NCBI RefSeq assembly: GCF_001314605.1 | Contig: NZ_LIHP01000002.1 | Coordinates: forward strand, 121,922 to 185,921 | Direction: 5' to 3' | DNA from: Marinobacter sp. HL-58 | GTDB lineage: Bacteria; Pseudomonadota; Gammaproteobacteria; Pseudomonadales; Oleiphilaceae | Length of the DNA stretch: 64,000 bases | Shown here: positions 28,201-35,418 of the stretch, in pieces | How the letters are laid out: every line of letters starts with the position of its first letter | Position numbering within the stretch: position 1 is the stretch's first letter | Program-made: the position numbers and the translations under genes | The notes under the pieces: generated by a model | Database searches by the model: none | What the model was told of the DNA's origin: nothing | What the model saw: only the letters and a program-made list of their open reading frames with translations

Positions 28201-30183
28201 CGGCACTTCCGGGAACTGGGCATCAATCCGGCCCTGGATGAATTCACGGCCATCGGCATTGGCGACATGGCCGGGGATGTGTTTGGTAATGGCCTCCTGT
28301 CGTCAGAAAAGACGAAGCTGGTGGCGGCGTTCAACCATATCCATATCTTTATCGACCCGACACCGGATGCGGAGAAAAGCTACAAGGAGCGCAAGCGCCT
28401 GTTCGAACTGCCGCGTTCCTCCTGGACCGACTACGACACCAGCCTGATTTCCAAGGGTGGTGGCGTGTTCAGCCGAAGCGCCAAGTCGATTCCGGTCAGT
28501 CCCGAGATGAAACAGCTGCTGGGTATCAAGTCCGACCGCGTGCCGCCCAATATGCTGATCACTCACATTCTCAAGACCCAGGCAGATTTGCTCTGGATTG
28601 GCGGCATTGGCACCTATGTGAAAGGCCGTGACGAATCCCATGCCGACGTGGGGGACAAGGCCAATGATGCCCTGCGCATCAACGGCTCGGAACTGCGCTG
28701 CAAGATAGTGGGCGAGGGCGGCAACCTTGGTATGACCCAGATGGGGCGCATTGAATTTGCTCTCAAAGGCGGGCGACTGAACACCGACTTCATTGATAAC
28801 TCCGGTGGTGTGGACTGCTCGGACCACGAAGTAAACATGAAGATCCTGCTGAACCACGCGGTAGCCATGGGAGATCTCACAGACAAGCAGCGCAACGTCA
28901 TGCTGGAGGAAATGACGGATGATGTTGCCGCACTGGTGCTGAAGAACAACTACCGTCAGACCCAGGCCATCAGTATTGCCAGCATGGGGGCAGTGACCCG
29001 ACTGGAGGAATACCGCCGCCTGATGAATACCATGGAAAGCGAGGGGAAACTGAACCGAAGTCTGGAATTTCTCCCGGACGATGAAACCCTGTCGGAACGG
29101 AAGCTGGACAAGAAAGGGCTGACGCGCCCAGAGCTTTCGGTGCTGATTTCCTATGTTAAAGGGGATCTGAAACAGACCCTGACTAACAGCAGCTTACCGG
29201 ACGAACCGCTACTGGCGGGAGAGATGTACAAGGTCTTCCCCAAGGACCTGACCCGCAAGTTCTCCAGGGAACTTGGTGAACACCAGTTGCGCCGGGAGAT
29301 CATCGCCACCCAGATTGCCAACGACATGGTCAATCACATGGGGATTACCTTTGTTGAACGCCTGAAACAGTCAACCGGGGCCGATGCAGCTTCCATAGCG
29401 CTGGCATGGATCATTGCCCGGGATGTGTTCCGCCTGGATACCTGGTGGGACAAGATCGAATACCTGGATTACTTCATTCCCGCAAACCTGCAGATGGAGC
29501 TGATGAGTGACCTGATGCGCCTGATTCGCCGGTCGGTTCGCTGGCTGCTTCGCAACCGCAGGGCCGAGCTCAGTATCCAGAGTCATATGGAGCGGTTTGC
29601 CGACAGTGTCTGGAAAATCACCGCTGACCTGCCTGACTATCTGGGTGACCAGGCCCGCGCCGACTGGAAACGGCGGCACGATGAGCTGGTGGAGTCCGGG
29701 TTGCCGGCGGATCTGGCGTCGGTGGTGTCCGGTACCAGCTATCTTTACTCGTCACTGGGTATTATCGAGGCACGAGAGGCCACGGGGATGCCACTGAAGA
29801 CCGTCGCCAATCTCTATTATGACCTTGGTGACAAACTGGACCTGAACTGGTTTGCCAACGCCATTGCAGCGCTTGTGCCGGCTTCGCACTGGCAGGCGCT
29901 GGCGCGGGAGAGCTTCCGTGAAGATCTGGACTGGCAGCAACGGGCGTTAACCACCGGCGTACTCAAGCTGGCGGAGAAGCCGGCCGACGTGAATCTTTGT
30001 GTCGAGAACTGGATGCAGCGGCACTCCGCGATGATCAATCGCTGGAAATCCATGCTCACGGAACTCAAAGGCGTCAGAGAACCGGAGTACGCCATGTTTT
30101 CGGTAGCGCTGCGGGAATTGCTGGACCTGGCTCAGACCACCATGCATGAACAGCACGACGACCTTGTCGCTCAGACTACTTGA
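25297..30183 (+). CDS. gdhB: NAD-specific glutamate dehydrogenase, large (180 kDa) type
   Basis: Oxidises glutamate to 2-oxoglutarate and ammonium with NAD, a catabolic reaction. The 1628-residue length fits the large GDH class known from Pseudomonas and Streptomyces. N-terminal regulatory ACT-like domains cover roughly the first 700 residues. The catalytic core shows GGKVARGGLRWSDRFEDYRTE and VPVGAKGGFVAKRLP, and the NAD-binding part GNGLLSSEKTKLVAAFNH and GEGGNLGMTQ. The ATG follows AGAGGT. It stands alone apart from the carbonic anhydrase 65 bases downstream. Confidence 0.96.
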   Translation: MNALTIASKEQFFQQLDEAFAEKIAKTEAKKISEFAKQHYAHIPLEELVSRRFSDTYGAILAAWQFLQKRTADETHVSVFNPDLESDGWQSTHTVIFILHPNMPFLIDSLRIAINQREIGTHSIQHSILQVERDDQGKLKKLHPPKKKSANAGYEAFIVLEIDRHSSAEDLRSLEEALQTILHEVRIAVSDFPIVTEKVNEISRELASTTAGIDDEEKEEAKAFLEWLVRDHFTFLGYDEYDFVKDKRGMVVRRVENSELGILRVNNERPDPVRLNELPQRTRHEMTRTDDIFIFAKSAQRSRVHRPAYPDYIAVKKFNSKGEVVGERRFLGLYTARVYNERPDEIPLLRRKVQSVMRRSGFLKDDYAGKELDQILTVYPRDELFQIEPAELLSVAKSILYIQERRRIELFMREDVYGQFVTCLSFFPRDIYNTELRLKVEQVLHDTLDAEDIEFVTHFSESVLARVQFTIRVPKVENRQLPISEIREKVIELAQSWRDGLLEALNEAYGEEQGNEMFRLYSAGFPASYKDMFSPRRAAIDLEHISGAAREKHLTMSFYRALEEDETTLHFKLFYPNEPLPLSDVMPIFENLGFRVIGEHPFEVSDRRGNIVWIHDFTLKAHSGKVVDIHRIRPIFEDLFRRVWYGDAENDAFNRLLLSSYMSWREIALLRTYARYMRQIRFSNSQTFISNTLVNHVELTRLLLEFFEVRFNPARYQSQGKSAAAQQKLEIEFNAGLDEVENLSEDRVLRLFLELMQATLRTNYYQPDKDGRTKPYISVKFDPSEIPDMPLPLPMFEIFVYSPRVEGVHLRGGKVARGGLRWSDRFEDYRTEILGLVKAQQVKNAVIVPVGAKGGFVAKRLPDMSDREAFQAEGIEAYKTFIRGLLDITDNLVDAGIQPPESVIRHDDDDHYLVVAADKGTATFSDIANGLAAEYGFWMGDAFASGGSNGYDHKKMGITARGAWVSVERHFRELGINPALDEFTAIGIGDMAGDVFGNGLLSSEKTKLVAAFNHIHIFIDPTPDAEKSYKERKRLFELPRSSWTDYDTSLISKGGGVFSRSAKSIPVSPEMKQLLGIKSDRVPPNMLITHILKTQADLLWIGGIGTYVKGRDESHADVGDKANDALRINGSELRCKIVGEGGNLGMTQMGRIEFALKGGRLNTDFIDNSGGVDCSDHEVNMKILLNHAVAMGDLTDKQRNVMLEEMTDDVAALVLKNNYRQTQAISIASMGAVTRLEEYRRLMNTMESEGKLNRSLEFLPDDETLSERKLDKKGLTRPELSVLISYVKGDLKQTLTNSSLPDEPLLAGEMYKVFPKDLTRKFSRELGEHQLRREIIATQIANDMVNHMGITFVERLKQSTGADAASIALAWIIARDVFRLDTWWDKIEYLDYFIPANLQMELMSDLMRLIRRSVRWLLRNRRAELSIQSHMERFADSVWKITADLPDYLGDQARADWKRRHDELVESGLPADLASVVSGTSYLYSSLGIIEAREATGMPLKTVANLYYDLGDKLDLNWFANAIAALVPASHWQALARESFREDLDWQQRALTTGVLKLAEKPADVNLCVENWMQRHSAMINRWKSMLTELKGVREPEYAMFSVALRELLDLAQTTMHEQHDDLVAQTT

Positions 30184-30248
30184 GTATTGCTTTATGGTGC
30201 TGATTGCCGTTCAATCCCGGCTCCGTTGATTTTCAGATAGGAGGCTTG

Positions 30249-30926
30249 ATGGGCCAGCTAGATAAACTGCTGGATAGGAACAAGGCCTGGGCGGATGGCA
30301 TCAAAAGCCAGGACCCGGACTTTTTTGTCCGGCTTTCCAATCAGCAGGCCCCCGAGTACCTGTGGATCGGATGCGCAGACAGCCGTGTACCAGCCAATCA
30401 GATCGTTGACCTGATGCCAGGCGAACTGTTTGTCCATCGCAATGTGGCCAACGTGGTGGTGCACACGGATTTCAACTGTCTTTCCGTGCTCCAGTTTGCC
30501 ATTGACGTGCTCAAGGTGAAGCACATTCTGGTTGTGGGGCACTACGGGTGTGGCGGGGTAAAGGCCGCGTTACACAATGAAGGGTTCGGGCTGATTTCAA
30601 ACTGGCTCAGGCATGTTCAGGACGTGCGTGACAAGTATGGCCCGGTACTGGATCAGCTGACCAGCGAGCAGGACCGCGTCGACCGGTTATGCGAGCTCAA
30701 TGTCGTTGAGCAGGTTGGCCATGTCTGTCAGAACAACATTGTTCAGGAAGCCTGGCGCAGAGGGCAGCCCCTGACGGTTCACGGGTTTGTCTATGATGTG
30801 GCTGACGGTATATTGCGGGATATGGGGCTGTCCATCGCCTGCGAGGCCGATCGTGAAAGCACCAGGCAAAACAGCATTGATGAACTGGTTATGAGACCCG
30901 TCCGCGCAGGGCGTCAAAAAAAGTGA
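30249..30926 (+). CDS. can: Beta-class carbonic anhydrase
   Basis: Interconverts CO2 and bicarbonate. The zinc-binding residues Cys42, Asp44 (WIGCADSRVPAN), His98 and Cys101 (VGHYGCGGV) are all present, and the 225-residue length is normal. The start at 30249 follows AGGAGG; the frame is open upstream to a TTG at 30204 but that has no ribosome site. The stop codon lies within a TGACACCA-type palindrome. Confidence 0.95.
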   Translation: MGQLDKLLDRNKAWADGIKSQDPDFFVRLSNQQAPEYLWIGCADSRVPANQIVDLMPGELFVHRNVANVVVHTDFNCLSVLQFAIDVLKVKHILVVGHYGCGGVKAALHNEGFGLISNWLRHVQDVRDKYGPVLDQLTSEQDRVDRLCELNVVEQVGHVCQNNIVQEAWRRGQPLTVHGFVYDVADGILRDMGLSIACEADRESTRQNSIDELVMRPVRAGRQKK

Positions 30927-30940
30927 CACCAATGGTGTCA
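30924..30940. promoter_or_regulatory. 17-bp palindrome at the can stop codon, upstream of a small gene
   Basis: TGACACCA, a central A, and TGGTGTCA form a perfect inverted repeat. A related half-site (TTGTGTCA, 30943-30950) follows at once. A -10-like TACACT lies at 31017-31022. The arrangement looks like a regulator binding site for the small gene at 31051, about 110 bases away. The regulator is not known. Confidence 0.4.
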
Positions 30941-31050
30941 AATTGTGTCAAATATTCGTGATGGGCGTCACTATCTGACCCTCGCTGTCATCACAGTTAG
31001 CCTCAGGCTGGCTTGTTACACTGTGGTTGTAGCAATTCAGGAGGTTGGAA

Positions 31051-31224
31051 ATGCGCGAAATCATGCAGAAAGCCCTCAGTGCACTGAGCCAGCGTAAAGC
31101 ATCGCAGGCGGCACAGGCCCGTCGCAGGTCTGATCAAACCGCTTCACCATCCGCTTCCTCAGAGGAGTGGGGGATGTCGCCCGAGGATGCATTGCGGGCG
31201 AACACGGTCGCGAGGTACAAGTAA
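31051..31224 (+). CDS. Hypothetical small protein, 57 residues
   Basis: ATG 31051 follows a strong ribosome site (CAGGAGGT, 31039-31046) at ideal spacing, and the frame runs to TAA 31222-31224. The product starts MREIMQKALSALSQRKASQA, is basic and helical in its first half, then Ser/Ala-rich, and ends EDALRANTVARYK. It has no membrane segment or signal peptide and I do not recognise a family. A GC hairpin follows it. The good ribosome site and closing hairpin favour a real gene over chance. Confidence 0.6.
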   Translation: MREIMQKALSALSQRKASQAAQARRRSDQTASPSASSEEWGMSPEDALRANTVARYK

Positions 31225-31256
31225 TCCCTGCTGTTCCCGTTATTTCGGTTTCTGAA

Positions 31257-31279
31257 GGCCCGGGTCGAGACTCCGGGCC
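31257..31279 (+). terminator. GC-rich hairpin after the small gene
   Basis: GGCCCGG (31257-31263) pairs perfectly with CCGGGCC (31273-31279) over a 9-base loop. Only a weak pyrimidine stretch follows, so it is a poor intrinsic terminator but could still end or protect the small transcript before rsmC. Confidence 0.4.
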
Positions 31280-31329
31280 CTATTCCGGTTAGAGTATCCG
31301 TCTGATACCAAGCCCGGAATAGCCGATTC

Positions 31330-32376
31330 ATGTCTGTATTGCCCAACTCCCACGAAGCACTGCTGAAAAACCGCCAATCCCTCAATGGACGACTGGCCAT
31401 ACTGGGCCCGGTGGATACTGGTCTGATTGCCGCCCTGACTGGCACAGGACTGGTTGTAACCGAGCATTTCGGCCTCTGGCAGCAGCTTGGTGAAATCGAT
31501 GGTTGGAGGGCTGCGTTCGGCTATGACGACCCGGCCCTGGAGCCGGCGCAGGCGGATACCGTGGTGGTGTTTCTCCCCAAGGCCCGGGCCGAGTTGGCTC
31601 TGCGGCTGGAACTGGCGCGCTGGCTGGCTGCAAAGGGTGCGCGGCTGATCATGGTGGGTGAGAAAAAAGAGGGTGTTGCCGGTGCTGCAAAACAGCTCCA
31701 AGCCGTGGCTCCCGGGGCCGTCAAGGTAGACAGCGCCCGTCACAGTCAGGTTTGGCAGGCCGACGACATCCAGCCCCTTGGCGAATTTGATGTACGGAAG
31801 TGGCTGCAATGGCACCCGGTTGAGTGTGCGGGTATCCGTTTTGAGGTGGCCGGTTTGCCCGGCATCTTCAGCGCTGGTGAGCTGGATGCCGGCACCGCGA
31901 AGCTTCTTGACTCGCTGGCGGATGTTCCGCTGACACAGGGGCCTGTACTTGATTTCGCCTGCGGCGCCGGGGTCATCGGCACCTGGCTTCAGCTCTACCG
32001 ACGTTCCCTCGGGCAACCCGACATCGTAGTTGATGGTGTCGACGTGCAGTCCCAGGCTGTTCTGTGTGCCCGCTCTACCTATCAGCATGCCGCCGCAGGC
32101 GGTGTCATAACAGCATCTGATGGACTGGAGCAGGTGAATGGCAAATACGCTGCAGTAGTGAGTAATCCACCCTTCCACACCGGCATCCGGACTGACACCT
32201 CAATGACCGGGCAGTTTCTGCGGCAGGTTGCAGAGCATCTGGAGCCCGGGGGGGAGCTGCGGCTGGTGGCAAACAGCTTCCTGCCCTACGAAGAGTTGAT
32301 TCGCCGGCATGTAGGGCAGGTCAAAGCCATTACCGGCGACAAACGGTTCACGGTCTGGTCTGCCCGTCGTCACTGA
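31330..32376 (+). CDS. rsmC: RsmC, 16S rRNA guanine-N2 methyltransferase (G1207 type)
   Basis: 348 residues with the duplicated fold of RsmC. The N-terminal half lacks a SAM site, and the C-terminal half has the SAM motif VLDFACGAGVIGTWL and the catalytic SNPPFHTG. The conserved PGIFSAGELDAGTAKLLDSL precedes the SAM loop. RsmC methylates G1207 in 16S rRNA. The related RlmG is encoded about 1.1 kb downstream, so the two must be told apart by detail: this one has the RsmC-like LPGIFSAG and shorter length. Confidence 0.88.
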   Translation: MSVLPNSHEALLKNRQSLNGRLAILGPVDTGLIAALTGTGLVVTEHFGLWQQLGEIDGWRAAFGYDDPALEPAQADTVVVFLPKARAELALRLELARWLAAKGARLIMVGEKKEGVAGAAKQLQAVAPGAVKVDSARHSQVWQADDIQPLGEFDVRKWLQWHPVECAGIRFEVAGLPGIFSAGELDAGTAKLLDSLADVPLTQGPVLDFACGAGVIGTWLQLYRRSLGQPDIVVDGVDVQSQAVLCARSTYQHAAAGGVITASDGLEQVNGKYAAVVSNPPFHTGIRTDTSMTGQFLRQVAEHLEPGGELRLVANSFLPYEELIRRHVGQVKAITGDKRFTVWSARRH

Positions 32377-32458
32377 ACTGTCGCACAGCTGTCATACGCT
32401 CGTCACCGGCATTGAGCAAGGTACCCATAGTCCTTGAACTGGCCGGTGGGAGAAGCCG

Positions 32459-33310
32459 ATGCATCAGTACCGCAGCGTTTTCATTTCCGATGTTCACCTG
32501 GGGTCTGCAGACTGTCAGGCGGACTACCTCCTGGAATTTCTCGATAACGTCACCTGTGACACCCTCTACCTGGTGGGCGATATCGTCGACCTGATCGCCA
32601 TGCAGCGCCGGGTCCATTTCCCGGAAGCCCATCAGGCGGTGGTGCGACGGCTCATCGCCATTGCTGCATCGGGCACCCGGGTTGTCTATGTGCCGGGTAA
32701 CCATGATGATTTTCTCAGGCATTTCTGCGGCCAGACCCTGGCCGGGATCGAGCTGAAACAGAAGGCGATACACACCACCGCGGACGGTCGCCGTTTCGTG
32801 GTATGCCACGGGGATCAGTTTGATCAGGTGGTGAGGTGCAGCCCGCTGATGCTGTTCGTGGGCGATCATGCCCACGGTGTGTTACTGCGCCTCAATCGCT
32901 GGTTCAACGCCTGGCGGCGTTTGCGCCGGAAACCCTACTGGTCGCTGGCAGCCTGGGTGAAGAGCCGTATTGGCAAGGCACGGTCGTTCATTCGCCGCTT
33001 TGAACTTGCGGCACTGACCGCAGCGGAGCGCGGGCACTATGACGGCTTTATCTGCGGCCACATTCATTCCGCCGGTTTCCTGCGCAGCCAGGATGGCCTC
33101 TACTGCAACGACGGTGACTGGGTCGAGCACTGCACGGCTTTGGTTGAGCAATACAATGGCCGTCTGGACATCCTGCACTGGTCCGAGCAGCCCGGCATCA
33201 TTGCTTCTGAGCCCACCGAGCCGGCACCGGAATTTTTCGGCGGCCAGAGGCCGGTCATCGACGTGCTGTCTCCCGCCTTCATCGAAAACATCAACGCTGC
33301 GCCGAAATAA
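32459..33310 (+). CDS. LpxH-like metallophosphoesterase (UDP-2,3-diacylglucosamine diphosphatase family)
   Basis: All five metallophosphoesterase motifs are present: ISDVHLGS, LVGDIVDL, VPGNHDD, CHGDQFD and GHIHSA. The 283-residue length exceeds the usual 240 of LpxH, with a C-terminal extension. LpxH removes UMP from UDP-diacylglucosamine in lipid A synthesis at the inner membrane face. This longer group may have a distinct substrate, so I do not assign the symbol. GGGAG precedes the ATG. Confidence 0.82.
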   Translation: MHQYRSVFISDVHLGSADCQADYLLEFLDNVTCDTLYLVGDIVDLIAMQRRVHFPEAHQAVVRRLIAIAASGTRVVYVPGNHDDFLRHFCGQTLAGIELKQKAIHTTADGRRFVVCHGDQFDQVVRCSPLMLFVGDHAHGVLLRLNRWFNAWRRLRRKPYWSLAAWVKSRIGKARSFIRRFELAALTAAERGHYDGFICGHIHSAGFLRSQDGLYCNDGDWVEHCTALVEQYNGRLDILHWSEQPGIIASEPTEPAPEFFGGQRPVIDVLSPAFIENINAAPK

Positions 33311-33324
33311 CGGTTTCGCGGGCC

Positions 33325-33351
33325 AAAAAAAAAGCCCCTGGGGTGAGGGGC
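33325..33351 (-). terminator. Intrinsic terminator facing the minus strand
   Basis: Read on the minus strand, GCCCCT and AGGGGC form a 6-bp GC stem (33351 down to 33334) followed by nine T residues (33333-33325). That is a good intrinsic terminator, but no minus-strand gene lies upstream of it; both neighbours are on the plus strand. Read on the plus strand there is no T run. See the matching finding. Confidence 0.65.
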
Positions 33352-33393
33352 AAAAGGTTCGCTTCCAGAAAAAGAGGAGCAACCTGAAATCGT

Positions 33394-33422
33394 TTGTACA
33401 GATTAGGGTTAATTTCTAGAGT
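33394..33422 (+). promoter_or_regulatory. Sigma-70 promoter of rlmG
   Basis: TTGTAC (33394-33399), a 17-base spacer and TAGAGT (33417-33422). Four of six bases match consensus in each element. Expected start is about 33429, giving a leader near 44 bases before the rlmG ATG at 33473. Confidence 0.5.
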
Positions 33423-33472
33423 AATCAGCCTAGAATGGTCGCTGGTTTGAATGGAAAAACTGAAGGCCCGAA

Positions 33473-34618
33473 ATGACAAGCGATATCCTGGAGTTCGCGG
33501 GTGGTTCCCTGCCTCTGAAGCGTCCCGGCGGCGGCCGTTCACTGAGGGCCTGGGACGCGGCGGACGAGCAGCTGCTGGAACAGACGTTTGCCCGTTACAG
33601 CCCCGAGGACCGGCCCCGGGTGCTGGTTGTGGATGATCAGTTCGGTGCCCTGACCCTGGGGCTGGCACCCTTTCAGCCGGTTTCATTTGCCGATAGCCAT
33701 TCACTGGTCTCGTCTCTGATTGTCAATACACCATCCGGGCAGGAAGTACCATCCACGTTCAATTGGCTGGAACCTCCGGAGGGGCCCTTTGACCTCGTAG
33801 TCATGCGGATCCCCCGGCAGGTGGACTACCTGATTTGCCTGTTGCGGTGGGTGAACGGAGTGCTGGCACCGGATGGGGTATTGATCGCCGGGGGCATGAT
33901 CAAACACCTGCCCGACAGCAGTGCTGCCCTGTTCGGGGATCTGGTCCATACCAGGGAGGTCTGTCCTGCCCGCAAGAAGGCCAGGGTGATCGTCGCTGCT
34001 CCCGGTGACCAGACGCTCAGAGGCTGGGCTGATTTCTGGAAAGGTTATCCTCTGCCGGATTCCGGCCATAAACTGATGGCGATGCCGGCGGTATTTGCCA
34101 GAGACAGGCTGGATATCGGCGCCCGGTTGCTGTTGCCTGTTGTTGCCCGGGAGGCTTCCGCCCTGCCGTCCGGAACCAGGGTGCTGGATCTTGCCTGTGG
34201 CAACGGTGTGCTGGGAATCGCTGCGCTGGTGGCAAACCCGGAGCTGGTGGTGACTTTCTCCGATGTTTCCAGCCAGGCGGTTGTCAGTGCCCGCGACAAT
34301 GTCCTCAATGCCTTTCCCGATGCCGACGTGGTGTTTCATCACAGCGACGGTATTGCCGAAGACGCCGGCGATTTCGAGCTGGTTCTGCTGAATCCGCCAT
34401 TCCACGAGGGGGGTGTGGTGGGGGATCACATCGCCCTGCAGCTGTTCCGGCAAGTGGCCCGCCACCTGGTTCCTGGCGGGCGCATGCTGATGGTGGGCAA
34501 TCGCCACCTGGGCTATCACCAGAGCCTGAAGCGTTTCTTTTCAGGCGTGAACCAGCTGGATGCCGACCCCCGGTTTGTGGTGTTCGAGGCTTTCAATCAC
34601 GAGGCCGGGCGGTCGTAG
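33473..34618 (+). CDS. rlmG: RlmG, 23S rRNA guanine-N2 methyltransferase (G1835 type)
   Basis: 381 residues matching RlmG in both halves. The N-terminal domain has LRAWDAADEQLLEQ and the DQFGALTLGLA strand, as in the E. coli protein. The C-terminal domain has FARDRLDIGARLLLPV, the SAM motif VLDLACGNGVLGIAAL and the catalytic LNPPFHEGG. It methylates G1835 of 23S rRNA. Its 3' end overlaps the convergent ribE by 22 bases. Confidence 0.92.
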   Translation: MTSDILEFAGGSLPLKRPGGGRSLRAWDAADEQLLEQTFARYSPEDRPRVLVVDDQFGALTLGLAPFQPVSFADSHSLVSSLIVNTPSGQEVPSTFNWLEPPEGPFDLVVMRIPRQVDYLICLLRWVNGVLAPDGVLIAGGMIKHLPDSSAALFGDLVHTREVCPARKKARVIVAAPGDQTLRGWADFWKGYPLPDSGHKLMAMPAVFARDRLDIGARLLLPVVAREASALPSGTRVLDLACGNGVLGIAALVANPELVVTFSDVSSQAVVSARDNVLNAFPDADVVFHHSDGIAEDAGDFELVLLNPPFHEGGVVGDHIALQLFRQVARHLVPGGRMLMVGNRHLGYHQSLKRFFSGVNQLDADPRFVVFEAFNHEAGRS

Positions 34619-35211
34619 CCCATGCGCGCAAGGGTGTCGACGATGGTCTGGGTCTGGCTGTCCACCTCGATATTCACCCGGTCGCCAACGGAAACATCGC
34701 CGAACGTGGTGGCCCGCAGGGTTTCCGGAATCAGGTACACATTGAAACGGTTTTCCCGAACCTCACCAATGGTCAGGCTGCAACCGTTGATGGCAATGTA
34801 GCCCTTCGGGAAAAGGTATCTGGCCCAGGATTCCGGTACCTCGAATTCCAGGGTGCAATTGTTCTCGGGGCGGTCAATGGAGACAATGTCTGCGGTCGTA
34901 TGGATGTGACCGGAAAGCAGGTGCCCGCCGATCTCGTCGCCAATTCTGGCCGCCCTTTCGAAATTGACCCGATCCCCGGTTTTCAGGTCGCCAAGTGTGG
35001 TGGCCCGCAGTGTTTCCTGCATGGCGTCGAAAAAGAGCCGGTTGCCTTCCTGGCGGGTGACGGTCAGGCAGGTCCCGTTTATGGCAACCGATGCGCCGAT
35101 GCTGACATCCTGAATCTGATCGTCGGGGAAGCGGATGGTGAAGCTGCTGAGCCCGGGCTCGACGACCAGGTTGTCAATGGTGGCAACGCCCTGAACAATG
35201 CCTGTAAACAT
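34597..35211 (-). CDS. ribE: Riboflavin synthase, alpha chain
   Basis: Converts two lumazine molecules to riboflavin. The product begins MFTGIVQGVATI as the family does and shows the two lumazine-binding repeats, each with a GTCLTV or GCSLTI motif. I use ATG 35211 because the 26 upstream residues of the open frame are not family-like and contain the palindrome. 204 residues is slightly short but complete. It stands alone here rather than in a rib operon, with no FMN riboswitch visible. Confidence 0.94.
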   Translation of the reverse strand: MFTGIVQGVATIDNLVVEPGLSSFTIRFPDDQIQDVSIGASVAINGTCLTVTRQEGNRLFFDAMQETLRATTLGDLKTGDRVNFERAARIGDEIGGHLLSGHIHTTADIVSIDRPENNCTLEFEVPESWARYLFPKGYIAINGCSLTIGEVRENRFNVYLIPETLRATTFGDVSVGDRVNIEVDSQTQTIVDTLARMGYDRPAS

Positions 35212-35234
35212 TCCTGCCCCTCTAAACGACGTAG

Positions 35235-35252
35235 GTAGCCGGTACCGGCTAC
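35235..35252. promoter_or_regulatory. Perfect 18-bp palindrome just downstream of the ribE promoter
   Basis: GTAGCCGGTACCGGCTAC is its own reverse complement. It lies between the predicted ribE start of transcription (about 35259) and the ribE ATG (35211), where either a repressor operator or a leader hairpin could act. Confidence 0.5.
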
Positions 35253-35265
35253 ACTGGAAGGAGCA

Positions 35266-35294
35266 AGGATAGCGATCGCAAGGGCACATGCCAA
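35266..35294 (-). promoter_or_regulatory. Sigma-70 promoter of ribE
   Basis: On the minus strand TTGGCA (35294-35289), a 17-base spacer and TATCCT (35271-35266). Both elements match consensus well. Transcription should begin near 35259, right before the palindrome. Confidence 0.55.
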
Positions 35295-35418
35295 GCCGTG
35301 TTCGGCAGTGGGCCGGGTTGTCCCTGGTCTCAAGGATTCTTCCGGGCAGTCGATAGCTGTAATGGGCGGGCTCAGTTTCGTGGGTGTTGGTCCGGGTACA
35401 GTGAATGGGTAACCAGTG

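Noticed and set aside
27403..28206. 267-residue open frame on the minus strand
   Set aside because: Antisense to the catalytic core of gdhB.
31330..34618. rsmC and rlmG as a tandem duplication
   Set aside because: They share the family fold but their N-terminal halves and motifs match two different known enzymes, and an unrelated gene lies between them.
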